From RGIG9079 sp964567845 (GTDB taxonomy: Bacteria; Bacteroidota; Bacteroidia; Bacteroidales; Marinifilaceae): a stretch of DNA of 49,631 bases. A program made the translations under genes and the position numbers. Of the stretch, positions 1 through 7,748 are shown one piece after another. Numbering within the stretch: the first letter of the stretch is position 1; each line of letters begins with the position of its first letter. The stretch spans positions 1 through 49,631 of the forward strand of contig CAZMOG010000004.1 of assembly GCA_964567845.1 (NCBI GenBank). Direction: 5' to 3'. Below the pieces are notes generated by a model. That model was not told the origin of the DNA, did no database searches, and saw only the letters and a list, made by a program, of their open reading frames with translations.

Positions 1-94
1 ACAACAAAGATATAGATTTTTATTTATCCCCACACCTTTTTGCTACTGAGCCGTTTTTCTTGATATAAGAAACGTAGAGAATAAAATACCTATT

Positions 95-481
95 GTGTTT
101 TGGGTAACTATTGAGCCAGCTAAATATAATCAAATGAAAGGGTTGATTGTATCCGATTCTCTTCATCACTGTGATACGGTCTATTATAAAAGTCAGATTT
201 ATAAAAGTGTAGAGAAAGATGGTGGGGCGATGGTGTTTTCAAATGAGATTTATGTGTATTTAAACTCTGAGAGAGAGATTGATAAATTAACAGATGTTGC
301 AGAGTACTTTAATGCAACAATAAAGGAACAAAAAGAGATTGATGGAGATTATATATGTGTTCTTGACTACTATAATGGCTTTTATGGAATCTCATCTGTG
401 AGTGTTGCGAATTATATACATGAAACTAATTTGTTTAAACGAGCTGTAGCTCTGAAATATATTCTTCCATTAGATTTTTAG
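95..481 (+). CDS. Unrecognised protein, C-terminal part, probably 5'-truncated and frameshifted
   Basis: I do not recognise the family with confidence. The listed start is a GTG in the middle of open frame; this frame is open back to a TGA at 47-49 with no ATG. Bases 3-62 read well in another frame (ending DFYLSPHLFATEPFF) before a stop. One extra T in the T run at 54-58 would join the two frames into one continuous protein. The real gene therefore probably enters from outside the window and is either broken or carries a sequence error. The C-terminal part (IYVYLNSEREIDKL, then NYIHETNLFKRA) resembles segments seen before subtilisin-like domains in Bacteroidales proteins. That is an impression from memory, not a family assignment. 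The gene converges on yqeY. Confidence 0.45.
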   Translation: MFWVTIEPAKYNQMKGLIVSDSLHHCDTVYYKSQIYKSVEKDGGAMVFSNEIYVYLNSEREIDKLTDVAEYFNATIKEQKEIDGDYICVLDYYNGFYGISSVSVANYIHETNLFKRAVALKYILPLDF

Positions 482-486
482 ATTAG

Positions 487-518
487 TAATTAGGAATTAG
501 TTTGTCAATTCCTAATTA
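487..518. terminator. Perfect inverted repeat between convergent genes
   Basis: Two perfect 12-base arms, TAATTAGGAATT (487-498) and its complement (507-518), enclose an 8-base loop. They lie between the stop codons of two convergent genes. Further copies of TTCCTAATT follow at about 522-540. A bidirectional transcription terminator is the simplest reading; there is no strong T tract. Confidence 0.45.
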
Positions 519-546
519 CTCGTTCCTAATTCCTAATTCCTCATTA

Positions 547-996
547 TCACTGTAGTAGCTCTTTAACCTTTGCAGAGATTGCTTTTCCGTCGGCTTTGCC
601 TGCAAGTTGTTTTGTGGCAGTTCCCATAACCTTGCCCAAATCCTTCATAGATGTGGCGCCGACCTCAGTGATAATTGCTTTCAATGCCTCGGTAAGCTCC
701 TCTTCGGTTAGTTGCTTTGGAAGGAATACTCGAAGCACCTCAACCTGTGCCATTTCGCCATCGTACAGGTCTGCGCGGTTCTGCTCCTTATAGATAGCAG
801 CTGAATCCTCGCCCTGCTTAACCAATTTCTGAATTAATTGAATACATTTCTCGTCGGTGATAGTGTCGCCTGCTCCGGGTGCGGTTTTTGCCTCAAGGAT
901 TAGTTTCTTAACGTTTCTAAGTGCATCCAATTTTGCCTTATCTTTTGCCTTCATGGCATCTTTAATGCCGCTATTAATTTGCTCTTCAATAGTCAT
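547..996 (-). CDS. yqeY: GatB/YqeY domain protein
   Basis: A 149-residue protein of the YqeY family, which resembles the tail domain of the amidotransferase subunit GatB. A role in tRNA-dependent amidation or tRNA binding has been proposed for the family but is not settled. The family pattern is clear throughout: an N-terminal helix MTIEEQINSGIKDAMKAKD, then LRNVKKLILEAK, QIRADLYDGE-like spacing (EQNRADLYDGEMAQ), LPKQLTEEEL and the C-terminal MKDLGKVMGTATKQLAGKADG. Length is normal for the family. In many Bacteroidales this gene sits next to ftsZ; here it lies about 20 kb away and is transcribed alone, with a promoter-like box just upstream. Start is the ATG at 994-996, the first in frame. 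Confidence 0.93.
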   Translation of the reverse strand: MTIEEQINSGIKDAMKAKDKAKLDALRNVKKLILEAKTAPGAGDTITDEKCIQLIQKLVKQGEDSAAIYKEQNRADLYDGEMAQVEVLRVFLPKQLTEEELTEALKAIITEVGATSMKDLGKVMGTATKQLAGKADGKAISAKVKELLQ

Positions 997-1024
997 AATG
1001 TATCTTTTTGTGGTTTAACTGTCG

Positions 1025-1032
1025 CAAAGTTA
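1025..1032 (-). promoter_or_regulatory. -7 box upstream of yqeY
   Basis: On the minus strand this reads TAACTTTG, an exact match to the Bacteroidetes -7 consensus TAnnTTTG, about 30 bases before the yqeY ATG. No clear -33 TTG lies at the expected distance. Confidence 0.5.
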
Positions 1033-1055
1033 AGACAAATTAGAAATAAAATTCC

Positions 1056-1063
1056 TAACTTTG
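1056..1063 (+). promoter_or_regulatory. -7 box upstream of the D15-type barrel gene
   Basis: TAACTTTG matches the Bacteroidetes -7 consensus exactly and ends 19 bases before the ATG at 1083. It forms a divergent pair with the yqeY box. No clear -33 TTG is seen. Confidence 0.5.
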
Positions 1064-1082
1064 AGAGTTAAAAAATTTAAAG

Positions 1083-2327
1083 ATGAGAATCCTCAAATCA
1101 TTTGTTGTTATTCTTCTGTTATCGCTTGTGGCATTTGGAGGTGTGGCACAAACCGTTCGCATCGACAGTGCCAAGACAAATGATATGACTACTCGTGAAT
1201 ATTCGCAGTATTTGAAGAAGTTACGCAGAGACTCCATACGTGCCAACAAGGCTGTATGGCTCTCCATTTTGGGCGGACCATCGTACACTCCCGAGGCCTC
1301 GTTGGGAATAGGAGGTGCGGTTTTGGCCTCGTTCAGAATGAGCAAGGATGATTCGATAAGTCAGCGTTCGTATATTCCTGCAGGTTTCAATGTCTCGATA
1401 AATGGAACGTTTATTGTGGCTGGTGCAGGTGTACTTTTTTTCAATGAGAACCGCTTCAAAATATATGCGAATTACGGATATAGAAACGAACCTGCAAATT
1501 TCTATGGAGTAGGTTTCGATGAGATCGATAGGAATAGCGATTTATTGAAAGATAAGTTGATCGATAAGGATCAAACAATATATCGCCGCTCATATCTGAC
1601 TTTAACTCCGCGTTTTATATGGAGTTTAGGAAAAAATATGTATGCGGGAGGAATAGTTGCTGTAAACTACAATAAGGTGGTGAAGAGCGATTCCAACTCT
1701 ATTTTGCAGGAGCACCTGAATGATCCGAATCAGGATATTTTCCGTAAAAAGTATCACAATGTAGGTTTGGGTGCAGTGTTCCAATATGATACGCGTAATG
1801 ATGTGGCAACCCCCACTTCCGGATTGTTTGCAAGTGCATCGGCTTTGGCATACGGAAAATATTTGGGAGGAAAGTATAACTATGAACTTTTTGAGTTGGA
1901 ATATCGCCAGTTTAAGAATGTTTTCCGTGAGCGCAGTACATTGGCATGGATAGCAAAAACCCAGATAGGCGTCGGCGATATTCCCTTTACCGAACTTCCA
2001 ACTTTTGGCTCTCCAAATGATTTGCGAGGATTCTTGGTTGGCAAGTATCGTGATAAATCAATGGCCTTCGGAATTGTTGAGTATCGCCATATGTTCGGTT
2101 CGCAGGAACAGTATGACATGGGAAAATTGCTTAGTAAGTTTGGTTTTGTTGCATGGGTGGGAACGGGAACTATAGGTAAGGATCCTGCAGATTGGGACAA
2201 ATGGAAATTGAATTATGGTGTAGGTTTGAGAATCCAGATACAGCCCGGTAAGAATTTTCGATTGGATATCGGTGGCGGCCCGGGTCAGAAGTTAGGTTTC
2301 TATATGAATATGACCGAGGCATTTTGA
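1083..2327 (+). CDS. Outer-membrane barrel protein of the surface antigen D15 (BamA/TamA barrel) family
   Basis: A 414-residue secreted protein with an N-terminal signal peptide (MRILKSFVVILLLSLVAFGGVAQ, cleavage probably after AQ). After a short basic and acidic spacer the rest is built of alternating, aromatic-rich beta strands. The second half carries the pattern of the Omp85 C-terminal barrel (GAVFQYDTRNDVATPTSG, LPTFGSPNDLRGF, then VEYRHMFG). The motif DTRND..TP..G followed by LRGF is typical of the D15 domain. POTRA domains are absent, so this is a POTRA-less relative and not BamA itself. The function is unknown; a role as an outer-membrane translocator or barrel enzyme is only inference. 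It is monocistronic-looking, with its own -7 box. Confidence 0.8.
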   Translation: MRILKSFVVILLLSLVAFGGVAQTVRIDSAKTNDMTTREYSQYLKKLRRDSIRANKAVWLSILGGPSYTPEASLGIGGAVLASFRMSKDDSISQRSYIPAGFNVSINGTFIVAGAGVLFFNENRFKIYANYGYRNEPANFYGVGFDEIDRNSDLLKDKLIDKDQTIYRRSYLTLTPRFIWSLGKNMYAGGIVAVNYNKVVKSDSNSILQEHLNDPNQDIFRKKYHNVGLGAVFQYDTRNDVATPTSGLFASASALAYGKYLGGKYNYELFELEYRQFKNVFRERSTLAWIAKTQIGVGDIPFTELPTFGSPNDLRGFLVGKYRDKSMAFGIVEYRHMFGSQEQYDMGKLLSKFGFVAWVGTGTIGKDPADWDKWKLNYGVGLRIQIQPGKNFRLDIGGGPGQKLGFYMNMTEAF

Positions 2328-2348
2328 TGCGAACTGAGAAATTTTATA

Positions 2349-2356
2349 TACCTTTG
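2349..2356 (+). promoter_or_regulatory. -7 box upstream of the CoA-transferase gene
   Basis: TACCTTTG fits TAnnTTTG exactly and lies 40 bases before the ATG at 2397. A TTG at 2324-2326 gives a spacing of 22, slightly long for a -33 box. Confidence 0.5.
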
Positions 2357-2396
2357 CGGTTGGTGGAATAAAAAATAACAGTAAAACAGATTAAAT

Positions 2397-3704
2397 ATGT
2401 ATCAAGGAATTAAAACAGTCTCTTTTGCTGAGGCAGTGAAAGTTGTGAAGAGTGGTGACAGGATTCACTTGTCAAGTGTTGCCAGCACTCCACAAGGATT
2501 GATTTATGCTCTTTGCGATCGTGGTCGCAATGGCGAGTTGAAAGATGTGAAGATTCAGCACCTTCATACCGAGGGACCGGCTCCATATTCAGCTCCTGAG
2601 TTCGAGGGAGTGTTCCAGTTGGAGTCATTGTTCGTAGGAGCAAATGTGCGTAAGGATACTCAAGCAGGATATGCAGACTATATCCCGGTAAACTTGAGCG
2701 AGACACAGAAACTTATCCGTTGCGGTGCAACACCAGTTGATGTGGCAATGATTCAGGTTTGTCCGCCTGATAAGCATGGATTTGTATCTTTGGGAACCTC
2801 TGTCGATGCAACATTGGCAGCTGTGCAGAATGCAAAGACTGTTATTGCTGTAATCAACCCTAACGTGCCACGTGCATTCGGAGATGCTTTGATTCGTGTA
2901 TCTGATATTGATATTTTCTGCGAGGATGATACTCCACTTATCGAGGCTCACCCTGCTGTAGCAAGTGAGTCTGACGAGAAGATTGCATCTTTCTGTGCAG
3001 AACTTATCGAGGATGGAGCTACATTGCAGATGGGTATTGGAGCACTGCCAAACGCAGTATTGTCAAAGTTGACAAACCACAAGAACCTTGGAGTTCACAC
3101 CGAGATGTTCGCCGATGGAGTATTACCATTGTATTACAGCGGTGTTATCAATAACATGAACAAGAAGTTCGATAAGGGTAAAATGGTATCAACTTTCTTG
3201 ATGGGTTCTAAGGCTGTTTATGACTTTATTGATGATAACCCTGGAGTTTATATGATGGATGTTGGTTATACAAATGACCCATTTATTGTGGCTCAGCAAC
3301 CAAAGATGACAGCTATCAACTCTGCTGTTTCTGTTGATTTGACAGGTCAGGTTAACTCTGACTCTATCGGTATGAAGTTCTATAGCGGTTGTGGTGGTCA
3401 GTTGGATTTTATTCGCGGTGCAGGGGCAAGCCAGGGTGGACGTGCAATTATCGCATTGTCATCGGTAACTGCTAAGGGTGTAAGTAAGATTTGTCCAATT
3501 TTGGCTCCGGGTGCAGGTGTGGTAACTCCACGTCACGATGTGCACTATGTTGTAACCGAGAATGGAATTGCTGATTTGTATGGAAAGACTCTTCAGAAGC
3601 GTGCTAAGGCATTGATTAACATTGCGCACCCTGATCATCAGGAGGAGCTCGATAAGGCTGCTTTTGAGCGTTTCGGACCTCACTTCCATTATGTACAGAA
3701 GTAA
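2397..3704 (+). CDS. Acetyl-CoA hydrolase/transferase family CoA-transferase
   Basis: A 435-residue cytosolic enzyme of the acetyl-CoA hydrolase/transferase family, the group that holds 4-hydroxybutyrate, butyryl and acetate CoA-transferases. The N-terminal half has the family pattern HLHTEGPAPY and FVGANVRK. The C-terminal half has MGIGALPNAVL followed by LGVHTEMFADG, in which Glu236 aligns with the catalytic glutamate that forms the glutamyl-CoA thioester (known for the clostridial 4-hydroxybutyrate enzyme). The glycine-rich stretch FYSGCGGQLDFIRGA and the final GIADLYGKT are also typical. It probably moves CoA between acetate and another short acyl group in fermentation. The acyl specificity cannot be read from the sequence. 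The gene stands alone between its own promoter box and a strong terminator. Confidence 0.9.
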   Translation: MYQGIKTVSFAEAVKVVKSGDRIHLSSVASTPQGLIYALCDRGRNGELKDVKIQHLHTEGPAPYSAPEFEGVFQLESLFVGANVRKDTQAGYADYIPVNLSETQKLIRCGATPVDVAMIQVCPPDKHGFVSLGTSVDATLAAVQNAKTVIAVINPNVPRAFGDALIRVSDIDIFCEDDTPLIEAHPAVASESDEKIASFCAELIEDGATLQMGIGALPNAVLSKLTNHKNLGVHTEMFADGVLPLYYSGVINNMNKKFDKGKMVSTFLMGSKAVYDFIDDNPGVYMMDVGYTNDPFIVAQQPKMTAINSAVSVDLTGQVNSDSIGMKFYSGCGGQLDFIRGAGASQGGRAIIALSSVTAKGVSKICPILAPGAGVVTPRHDVHYVVTENGIADLYGKTLQKRAKALINIAHPDHQEELDKAAFERFGPHFHYVQK

Positions 3705-3725
3705 TACCTGTAAAGATATTTTCTT

Positions 3726-3755
3726 GGCCTCTCGTTTCGGGAGGCCTATTTTTTT
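3726..3755 (+). terminator. Intrinsic terminator of the CoA-transferase gene
   Basis: A 9-base-pair stem (GGCCTCTCG with CGGGAGGCC, one G-T pair) with loop TTT is followed by a T-rich tail. It starts 21 bases after the stop codon. Confidence 0.9.
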
Positions 3756-3767
3756 ATTCTTAATTTT

Positions 3768-3797
3768 TTGTTCTTCACTTGGCTTGCATTAAATTTG
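3768..3797 (+). promoter_or_regulatory. Promoter of dgt
   Basis: TTG at 3768-3770 and TAAATTTG at 3790-3797 match the Bacteroidetes -33 and -7 boxes with a 19-base spacer. The ATG follows 24 bases later. Confidence 0.6.
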
Positions 3798-3821
3798 TGG
3801 TAGATATAGAAAACAAGAAAA

Positions 3822-5183
3822 ATGAATTGGCAAGACCTTTTATCGACAGAAAGATACCAACCCGAGGCTCAAACCTCGCTGTTTCGTCATCATGACCGTT
3901 CTCAGTTTCAGCGTGAATATGACAGATTGATATTTTCATCTCCATTTCGTAGATTGCAGAACAAAACACAGGTGTTTCCTTTGCCGGGAAGTATTTTTGT
4001 ACATAATAGATTGACACACAGTCTTGAGGTGGCAAGCGTAGGGCGTTCTTTGGGATTAAAGGCTGCTAACTTTGTTCGCGAGAATGACAAGAGTGCGGCC
4101 GGCGTGGATCTGCTCGATGAGTTTGGTACAATTGTCAGTTCTGCATGTTTGGCCCACGATTTAGGAAATCCCCCTTTTGGACATTCGGGCGAGGAGGCAA
4201 TATCGAGCTTTTTCCAGAATGGCGAGGGCAAAATTTTCGAGCGCATGGTGGGTGTCGAGGAGTGGGCGGATTTGTGCCACTTCGAGGGTAATGCCAATGC
4301 TTTCCGTTTATTGACCCATAGCTTTAATGGCAGAAGACCCGGAGGCTTTACAATGACCTATACAACTCTGGCCTCGATTGTAAAGTATCCCTGCGAGTCG
4401 ATGAATGCCAGAAAAAACGGCTTTAAGTATGGATTCTTCCAGAGTGAAAAGGCTGTTTATAAAGAGCTTGCCGATCATTTGGGAATTAAGCGTATCGATG
4501 ATGGTCAATATATGAATTATGCACGCTTTCCGCTTGTCTTTCTGGTTGAGGCTGCCGATGATATTTGTTATGAGATTATGGATATCGAGGATTCTCAGAA
4601 GTTGAAAATAATATCATACGATGAGGCTGAGACTCTTTTGCGCGGATTCTATGATAAGAGTTTGGATAAAGAGGATTTAAAGATAATCGATAAGACATTC
4701 AAAGTTGTTACCGATAAGAATGAGCGTATCGCCTTTTTGCGTGCGGGCATCATAAATAAGTTAATCAATGCCTGTGCAGATGTTTGGACTTCTCACTACG
4801 ATGAGATTATGAATGGAGAGTTCCACGATAGTCTTATTAAGCATGTTGGAGGTTCTTTGGGCGAGGCTTATCGCAAATGTTCCGATATTGCAGTTTCAAG
4901 GATTTATAATGCGAGCCTTGTTACCCAGATTCAGATTGCCGGATTTAAGATTTTGGGAACCCTATTGGAGGAGTATACCGATGCAGTTTTAAAACCTAAT
5001 ACATACTATGCAAAGAATCTTCTTTCGCTTATGTCTGAACAGTACAAGGTTCCCCAGGATGCGCCAATTTACACCAAACTTCAGACTGTTGTTGATCTGG
5101 TTAGCGGCATGACCGACTCTTACGCTCTAAATCTGTATCGAAAGATTAAGGGTATTGAGCTCCCAGAACTATATACGACGTAA
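3822..5183 (+). CDS. dgt: Deoxyguanosinetriphosphate triphosphohydrolase (HD domain)
   Basis: A 453-residue dNTP triphosphohydrolase that releases triphosphate from dGTP, adjusting nucleotide pools. The HD metal centre is visible: FVHNRLTHSLEVASVGRSLG supplies His66, and CLAHDLGNPPFGHSGEEA supplies His112-Asp113, with the family-specific NPPFGH. The N-terminal RSQFQREYDRLIFSSPFRRLQNKTQVF is the other family hallmark, and the third metal ligand is probably in FLVEAADDICYEIMD. Length is normal. The start ATG at 3822 is preceded by a good promoter and not by a ribosome-binding site. The last codons run into an intergenic hairpin region with no obvious T-tract terminator. Confidence 0.94.
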   Translation: MNWQDLLSTERYQPEAQTSLFRHHDRSQFQREYDRLIFSSPFRRLQNKTQVFPLPGSIFVHNRLTHSLEVASVGRSLGLKAANFVRENDKSAAGVDLLDEFGTIVSSACLAHDLGNPPFGHSGEEAISSFFQNGEGKIFERMVGVEEWADLCHFEGNANAFRLLTHSFNGRRPGGFTMTYTTLASIVKYPCESMNARKNGFKYGFFQSEKAVYKELADHLGIKRIDDGQYMNYARFPLVFLVEAADDICYEIMDIEDSQKLKIISYDEAETLLRGFYDKSLDKEDLKIIDKTFKVVTDKNERIAFLRAGIINKLINACADVWTSHYDEIMNGEFHDSLIKHVGGSLGEAYRKCSDIAVSRIYNASLVTQIQIAGFKILGTLLEEYTDAVLKPNTYYAKNLLSLMSEQYKVPQDAPIYTKLQTVVDLVSGMTDSYALNLYRKIKGIELPELYTT

Positions 5184-5362
5184 AGTTGGTTCGGATTTCT
5201 GCGTTACGCTCGTCGTGAGAATCCTCATTTACGAAGTAAACTTCGGTTCTCACTCTGTCGCAAGCCTTGAACTCCTTTCCAATTTTACGTTGTATCCGTC
5301 TCTTTAATCTCGACGTAATTTCTAACTCTTCACTCTTGATGATATGTTGTATCGTATATGTC
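5184..5362. repeat. Intergenic region with an imperfect palindrome; possible interspersed repeat
   Basis: This gap between convergent genes contains an imperfect inverted repeat at 5217-5251. The outer arms GAGAATC and GGTTCTC pair with one wobble, and the inner arms TTTAC and GTAAA enclose GAA. The style of the region (ACGCTCGTCGTGAG, then hairpin, then CGCAAGCCTTGAAC) reminds me of short repeats seen between genes in several Bacteroidales genomes. That is from memory; no second copy occurs in this window. A 92-codon minus-strand open frame across it looks non-coding. Confidence 0.35.
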
Positions 5363-6452
5363 TTAATTGGAGAGTAGTTGGGTGAGGGTCTCTTGTAGGT
5401 TTTTGATATTGGAGTGCTTGGCAACTATTTTGCCACTGTTGCAATCAATTAGATAGTAGGTTGGGATTGCATAAATGGCATACATTTTGGCTGCTTCAGA
5501 TGTATCCCAATTTTGTAGTGAACCGCAATTGATCCATGGAATAACAAAGCGTTGAGTAGTGTTTTGCCACTCCTCTTTTTTGGTGTCGAGTGAAACACTA
5601 TATAATTCGACTCCTTGTGGTTTGTATTTTTGATACAACTCTTTTAGTTGTGGAAGTCCTTTAATGCAGGCGTGGCATCCCGATGCCCAAAACACTAAAA
5701 GAATATATCGGTTGCTTGGTGTTTCAACTACACTTTTTAGTGAAATAGTGTCGCCATTCAGATTGGGAACCTTGATTTCAAGGTAATCAGCCCCCCTCTG
5801 TAACTCTTAGAATATCTTTGGCTCTCTCTAACTCCTCGGTAAAATATTCATTGCTGTTTGGAATTAGGGAGATTAATTCAAGTTGCTGTGCCGTTTCAAG
5901 AAAAAAACCGAAATTATCGGCTATAAAATATTGTAAGGGTGAGCCGGGATATTGCTCTATAATCTCTGCAGCCTCGCCACACATTGTAGTCGATGCCGTA
6001 GAGTAGTCAATTTGGTTTTGCTCGAATTGTATTGCCAACTCTTTGAACCGGCCTGATAATCTGTTTATTTCATCGTTAAGTGGGGTGCCTGACGGAGTAT
6101 CAAATGTATTGTCTATTCTTGCAGATTTAATCGCACCGGGTTCCAAGATAAAGTTGGTTATAATGAATTTTTGCTCTGTTTTTGTACCATTGACAATATT
6201 GCTTCGAATTTGTGCAATGCGTGGCGTATCAATCCGGCCTTTAAATATGGCAACTCCTATTTTGTTTACACGAACAGAATCAATTTGTTCAAACTCACGA
6301 GCTCCCTCTTTCTGTATGAAAAGGTATGCCCACTCTCCTTGGGGAAGAGAGCCGTAGTTGTCACCTGTAATTACAAAATATGAATTTGGATTGTCGGAAC
6401 ATCCCATTACCAAAAGCAACATCACTCCCCAACCAATAAGAAACCTCTTCAT
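5363..6452 (-). pseudogene. DUF4369-thioredoxin (TlpA-like) lipoprotein broken by a +1 frameshift in a G run
   Basis: The first part (6452 down to the TGA at 5787-5789, 221 residues) begins with a lipoprotein signal MKRFLIGWGVMLLLVMGC and a DUF4369 domain (roughly residues 25-120). It ends in TEGG-stop at a run of six G on the coding strand (5791-5796). With five G the frame reads on as TEGADYLEIKVPNLNGDT and continues without a stop into the thioredoxin domain, with FWASGCHACIKGLPQLKELY (active site C-H-A-C) and the cis-Pro region AIPTYYLID, to the TAA at 5363. The intact protein would have about 362 residues and be a periplasm-facing disulfide reductase anchored by lipid. It lies after smpB. 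It is either a real pseudogene, a phase-variable gene or a homopolymer sequencing error. Confidence 0.85.
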
Positions 6453-6483
6453 CTCTTTCTCTTTTTTTTTTAACTCCTAACTT

Positions 6484-6957
6484 CTAACTATACTTATTGT
6501 GCGCTTTCATGGCGCGGTCAAGTTCTTTGCGTGAGTCGTTTTTCTTTAGGGTTTCACGCTTATCGTAATCTTTCTTACCACGGGCAAGTGCAATATGGAG
6601 TTTCGCAAACCCCTTGTCATTTAGGAATATACGAGTAGGTACTATTGTCAAGCCACTCTCTCGCACGTTCCGCTCCAATTTGATAAGTTCTTTGCGTCGT
6701 AATAGAAGTTTGCGCTCGCGACGTTCGTTGTGGTTGTAGTAGGTGCCAAGTTTGTATTCGGCAATGTACAACCCCTTGCACCACAACTCTCCCCGGTGAA
6801 AGTAGCAATAGGAGTCATTCATGCTGGCCTTGCCTGCACGAATGGATTTGATTTCGGTTCCGGTAAGAACCATACCGGCATCGTACTCTTCGATAAATTC
6901 ATAATCGAACGATGCTCTTTTATTTCGTATATTCAGTTTGTTTTTGGGATCGCTCAT
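6484..6957 (-). CDS. smpB: SsrA (tmRNA)-binding protein SmpB
   Basis: A 157-residue SmpB, which binds tmRNA and takes it to stalled ribosomes for trans-translation. The family pattern is present throughout: IRNKRASFDYEFIEEYDAGMVLTGTEIKSIR at the N-terminus, then NDSYCYF, the RKLLLRRKELIKLE loop, the GLTIVPTRIFLNDKGFAKLHIALARGKK core and a basic C-terminal tail (KKDYDKRETLKKND). Length is normal. Its ATG overlaps the stop of the upstream membrane protein by four bases (ATGA), so the two are translationally coupled. The broken TlpA-like gene follows 31 bases downstream. No tmRNA gene is seen in this window. Confidence 0.96.
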   Translation of the reverse strand: MSDPKNKLNIRNKRASFDYEFIEEYDAGMVLTGTEIKSIRAGKASMNDSYCYFHRGELWCKGLYIAEYKLGTYYNHNERRERKLLLRRKELIKLERNVRESGLTIVPTRIFLNDKGFAKLHIALARGKKDYDKRETLKKNDSRKELDRAMKAHNKYS

Positions 6958-7532
6958 GATATTGGCAGATTAAGTAGTAGGTTTAAAATTCTTTGTATCA
7001 AAAATGGGAATGTAACTGTTGTTACACATATCAATATGATTGTACTGAATTTGATTTTTTGCTCTATATCAGGTAACGTTACTGTTCCTGCAATTGTTAT
7101 TCGAATTGAGTAGAATATTGCAATTGCTCCCGCAATAAAGCGCCATATATGCATTTCGTTGGCATAGAAAAGCGATATGGGAATAATAAACAGTGTGAAA
7201 CCGTTTATTATTAAGGGAGCCATGTAGCTCTCTCTGGAATTTCCTAATGGAGAGTTGGTTACGTAGTAGCAGGCAATTCCCAATACGCTCCATGCGCCAA
7301 TATAAAGTGCGATGAAATTGATTATGGTTTTAGCTGCGGCAATATACCAGATATAATCGATGGATAAAACAAAAAATGCGGGAATCGATGCCAATGACAG
7401 TATCGGTAACATGAATCGGTTAATCATGCGGCGAGCTGCTCCCGATTTCTCTGCAGTTTGTACTGTGAATTTGCCGGGATGTAGGTATAGGGTTATGCAG
7501 TTGCGCCATGCCTCTTTGATTTCGTTGTGCAT
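6954..7532 (-). CDS. Yip1-like multi-pass membrane protein
   Basis: A 192-residue integral membrane protein with about five hydrophobic segments (around residues 40-60, 67-90, 105-125, 130-148 and 162-180). The N-terminal part (W..CITLYLHPGKF....AEKSGAARRMINRFMLPILSLASIPAF) looks like the Yip1 family of small bacterial membrane proteins; this is recognition of pattern, not a firm match. The function is unknown. It is the first gene of the operon with smpB, overlapping it by four bases, and has a -7 box upstream. Confidence 0.7.
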   Translation of the reverse strand: MHNEIKEAWRNCITLYLHPGKFTVQTAEKSGAARRMINRFMLPILSLASIPAFFVLSIDYIWYIAAAKTIINFIALYIGAWSVLGIACYYVTNSPLGNSRESYMAPLIINGFTLFIIPISLFYANEMHIWRFIAGAIAIFYSIRITIAGTVTLPDIEQKIKFSTIILICVTTVTFPFLIQRILNLLLNLPIS

Positions 7533-7575
7533 TTTTGTATGATTTGAACTGACTCTTTTGCTCTTTTTTCCAATG

Positions 7576-7583
7576 CAAAATTA
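7576..7583 (-). promoter_or_regulatory. -7 box of the yip1-like/smpB operon
   Basis: On the minus strand TAATTTTG matches TAnnTTTG, 43 bases before the ATG. It is divergent from the mraZ promoter region. No clear -33 box is seen. Confidence 0.5.
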
Positions 7584-7682
7584 TAAATTTTTACTGAATA
7601 GTATAGTGGTATAAATCTATTTGTTACTCTTAATCTCAATAGTGGTGCGGATTGCAGAGGCGTGGAAAATATTTTTTATAAA

Positions 7683-7712
7683 AAAGTGGGATAAAGTGGG
7701 ATAATGTGGTAA
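7683..7712 (+). promoter_or_regulatory. MraZ operator: three 10-base direct repeats
   Basis: AAAGTGGGAT occurs twice in tandem (7683-7692, 7693-7702), followed by a degenerate third copy AATGTGGTAA. MraZ is known to bind helically phased GTG/TGGG repeats in front of its own gene in E. coli and mycoplasmas. The array ends 36 bases before the mraZ ATG and just upstream of a -7-like TAATTTTA (7721-7728), so a bound MraZ ring would cover the promoter. Autoregulation of the whole division cluster is inferred. Confidence 0.8.
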
Positions 7713-7748
7713 AGTTTTTATAATTTTACGCAGAATAGTTATCTGAAT

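Noticed and set aside
484..545. Repeated TTCCTAATT units as a possible CRISPR or direct-repeat array
   Set aside because: Units are 9-10 bases, adjacent, without spacers of even length; the perfect inverted repeat explains most of it as a terminator.
5146..5424. 92-codon minus-strand frame across the dgt end and the intergenic palindrome
   Set aside because: Composition and overlap with two better supported genes argue against coding; the gap is better read as a hairpin region.
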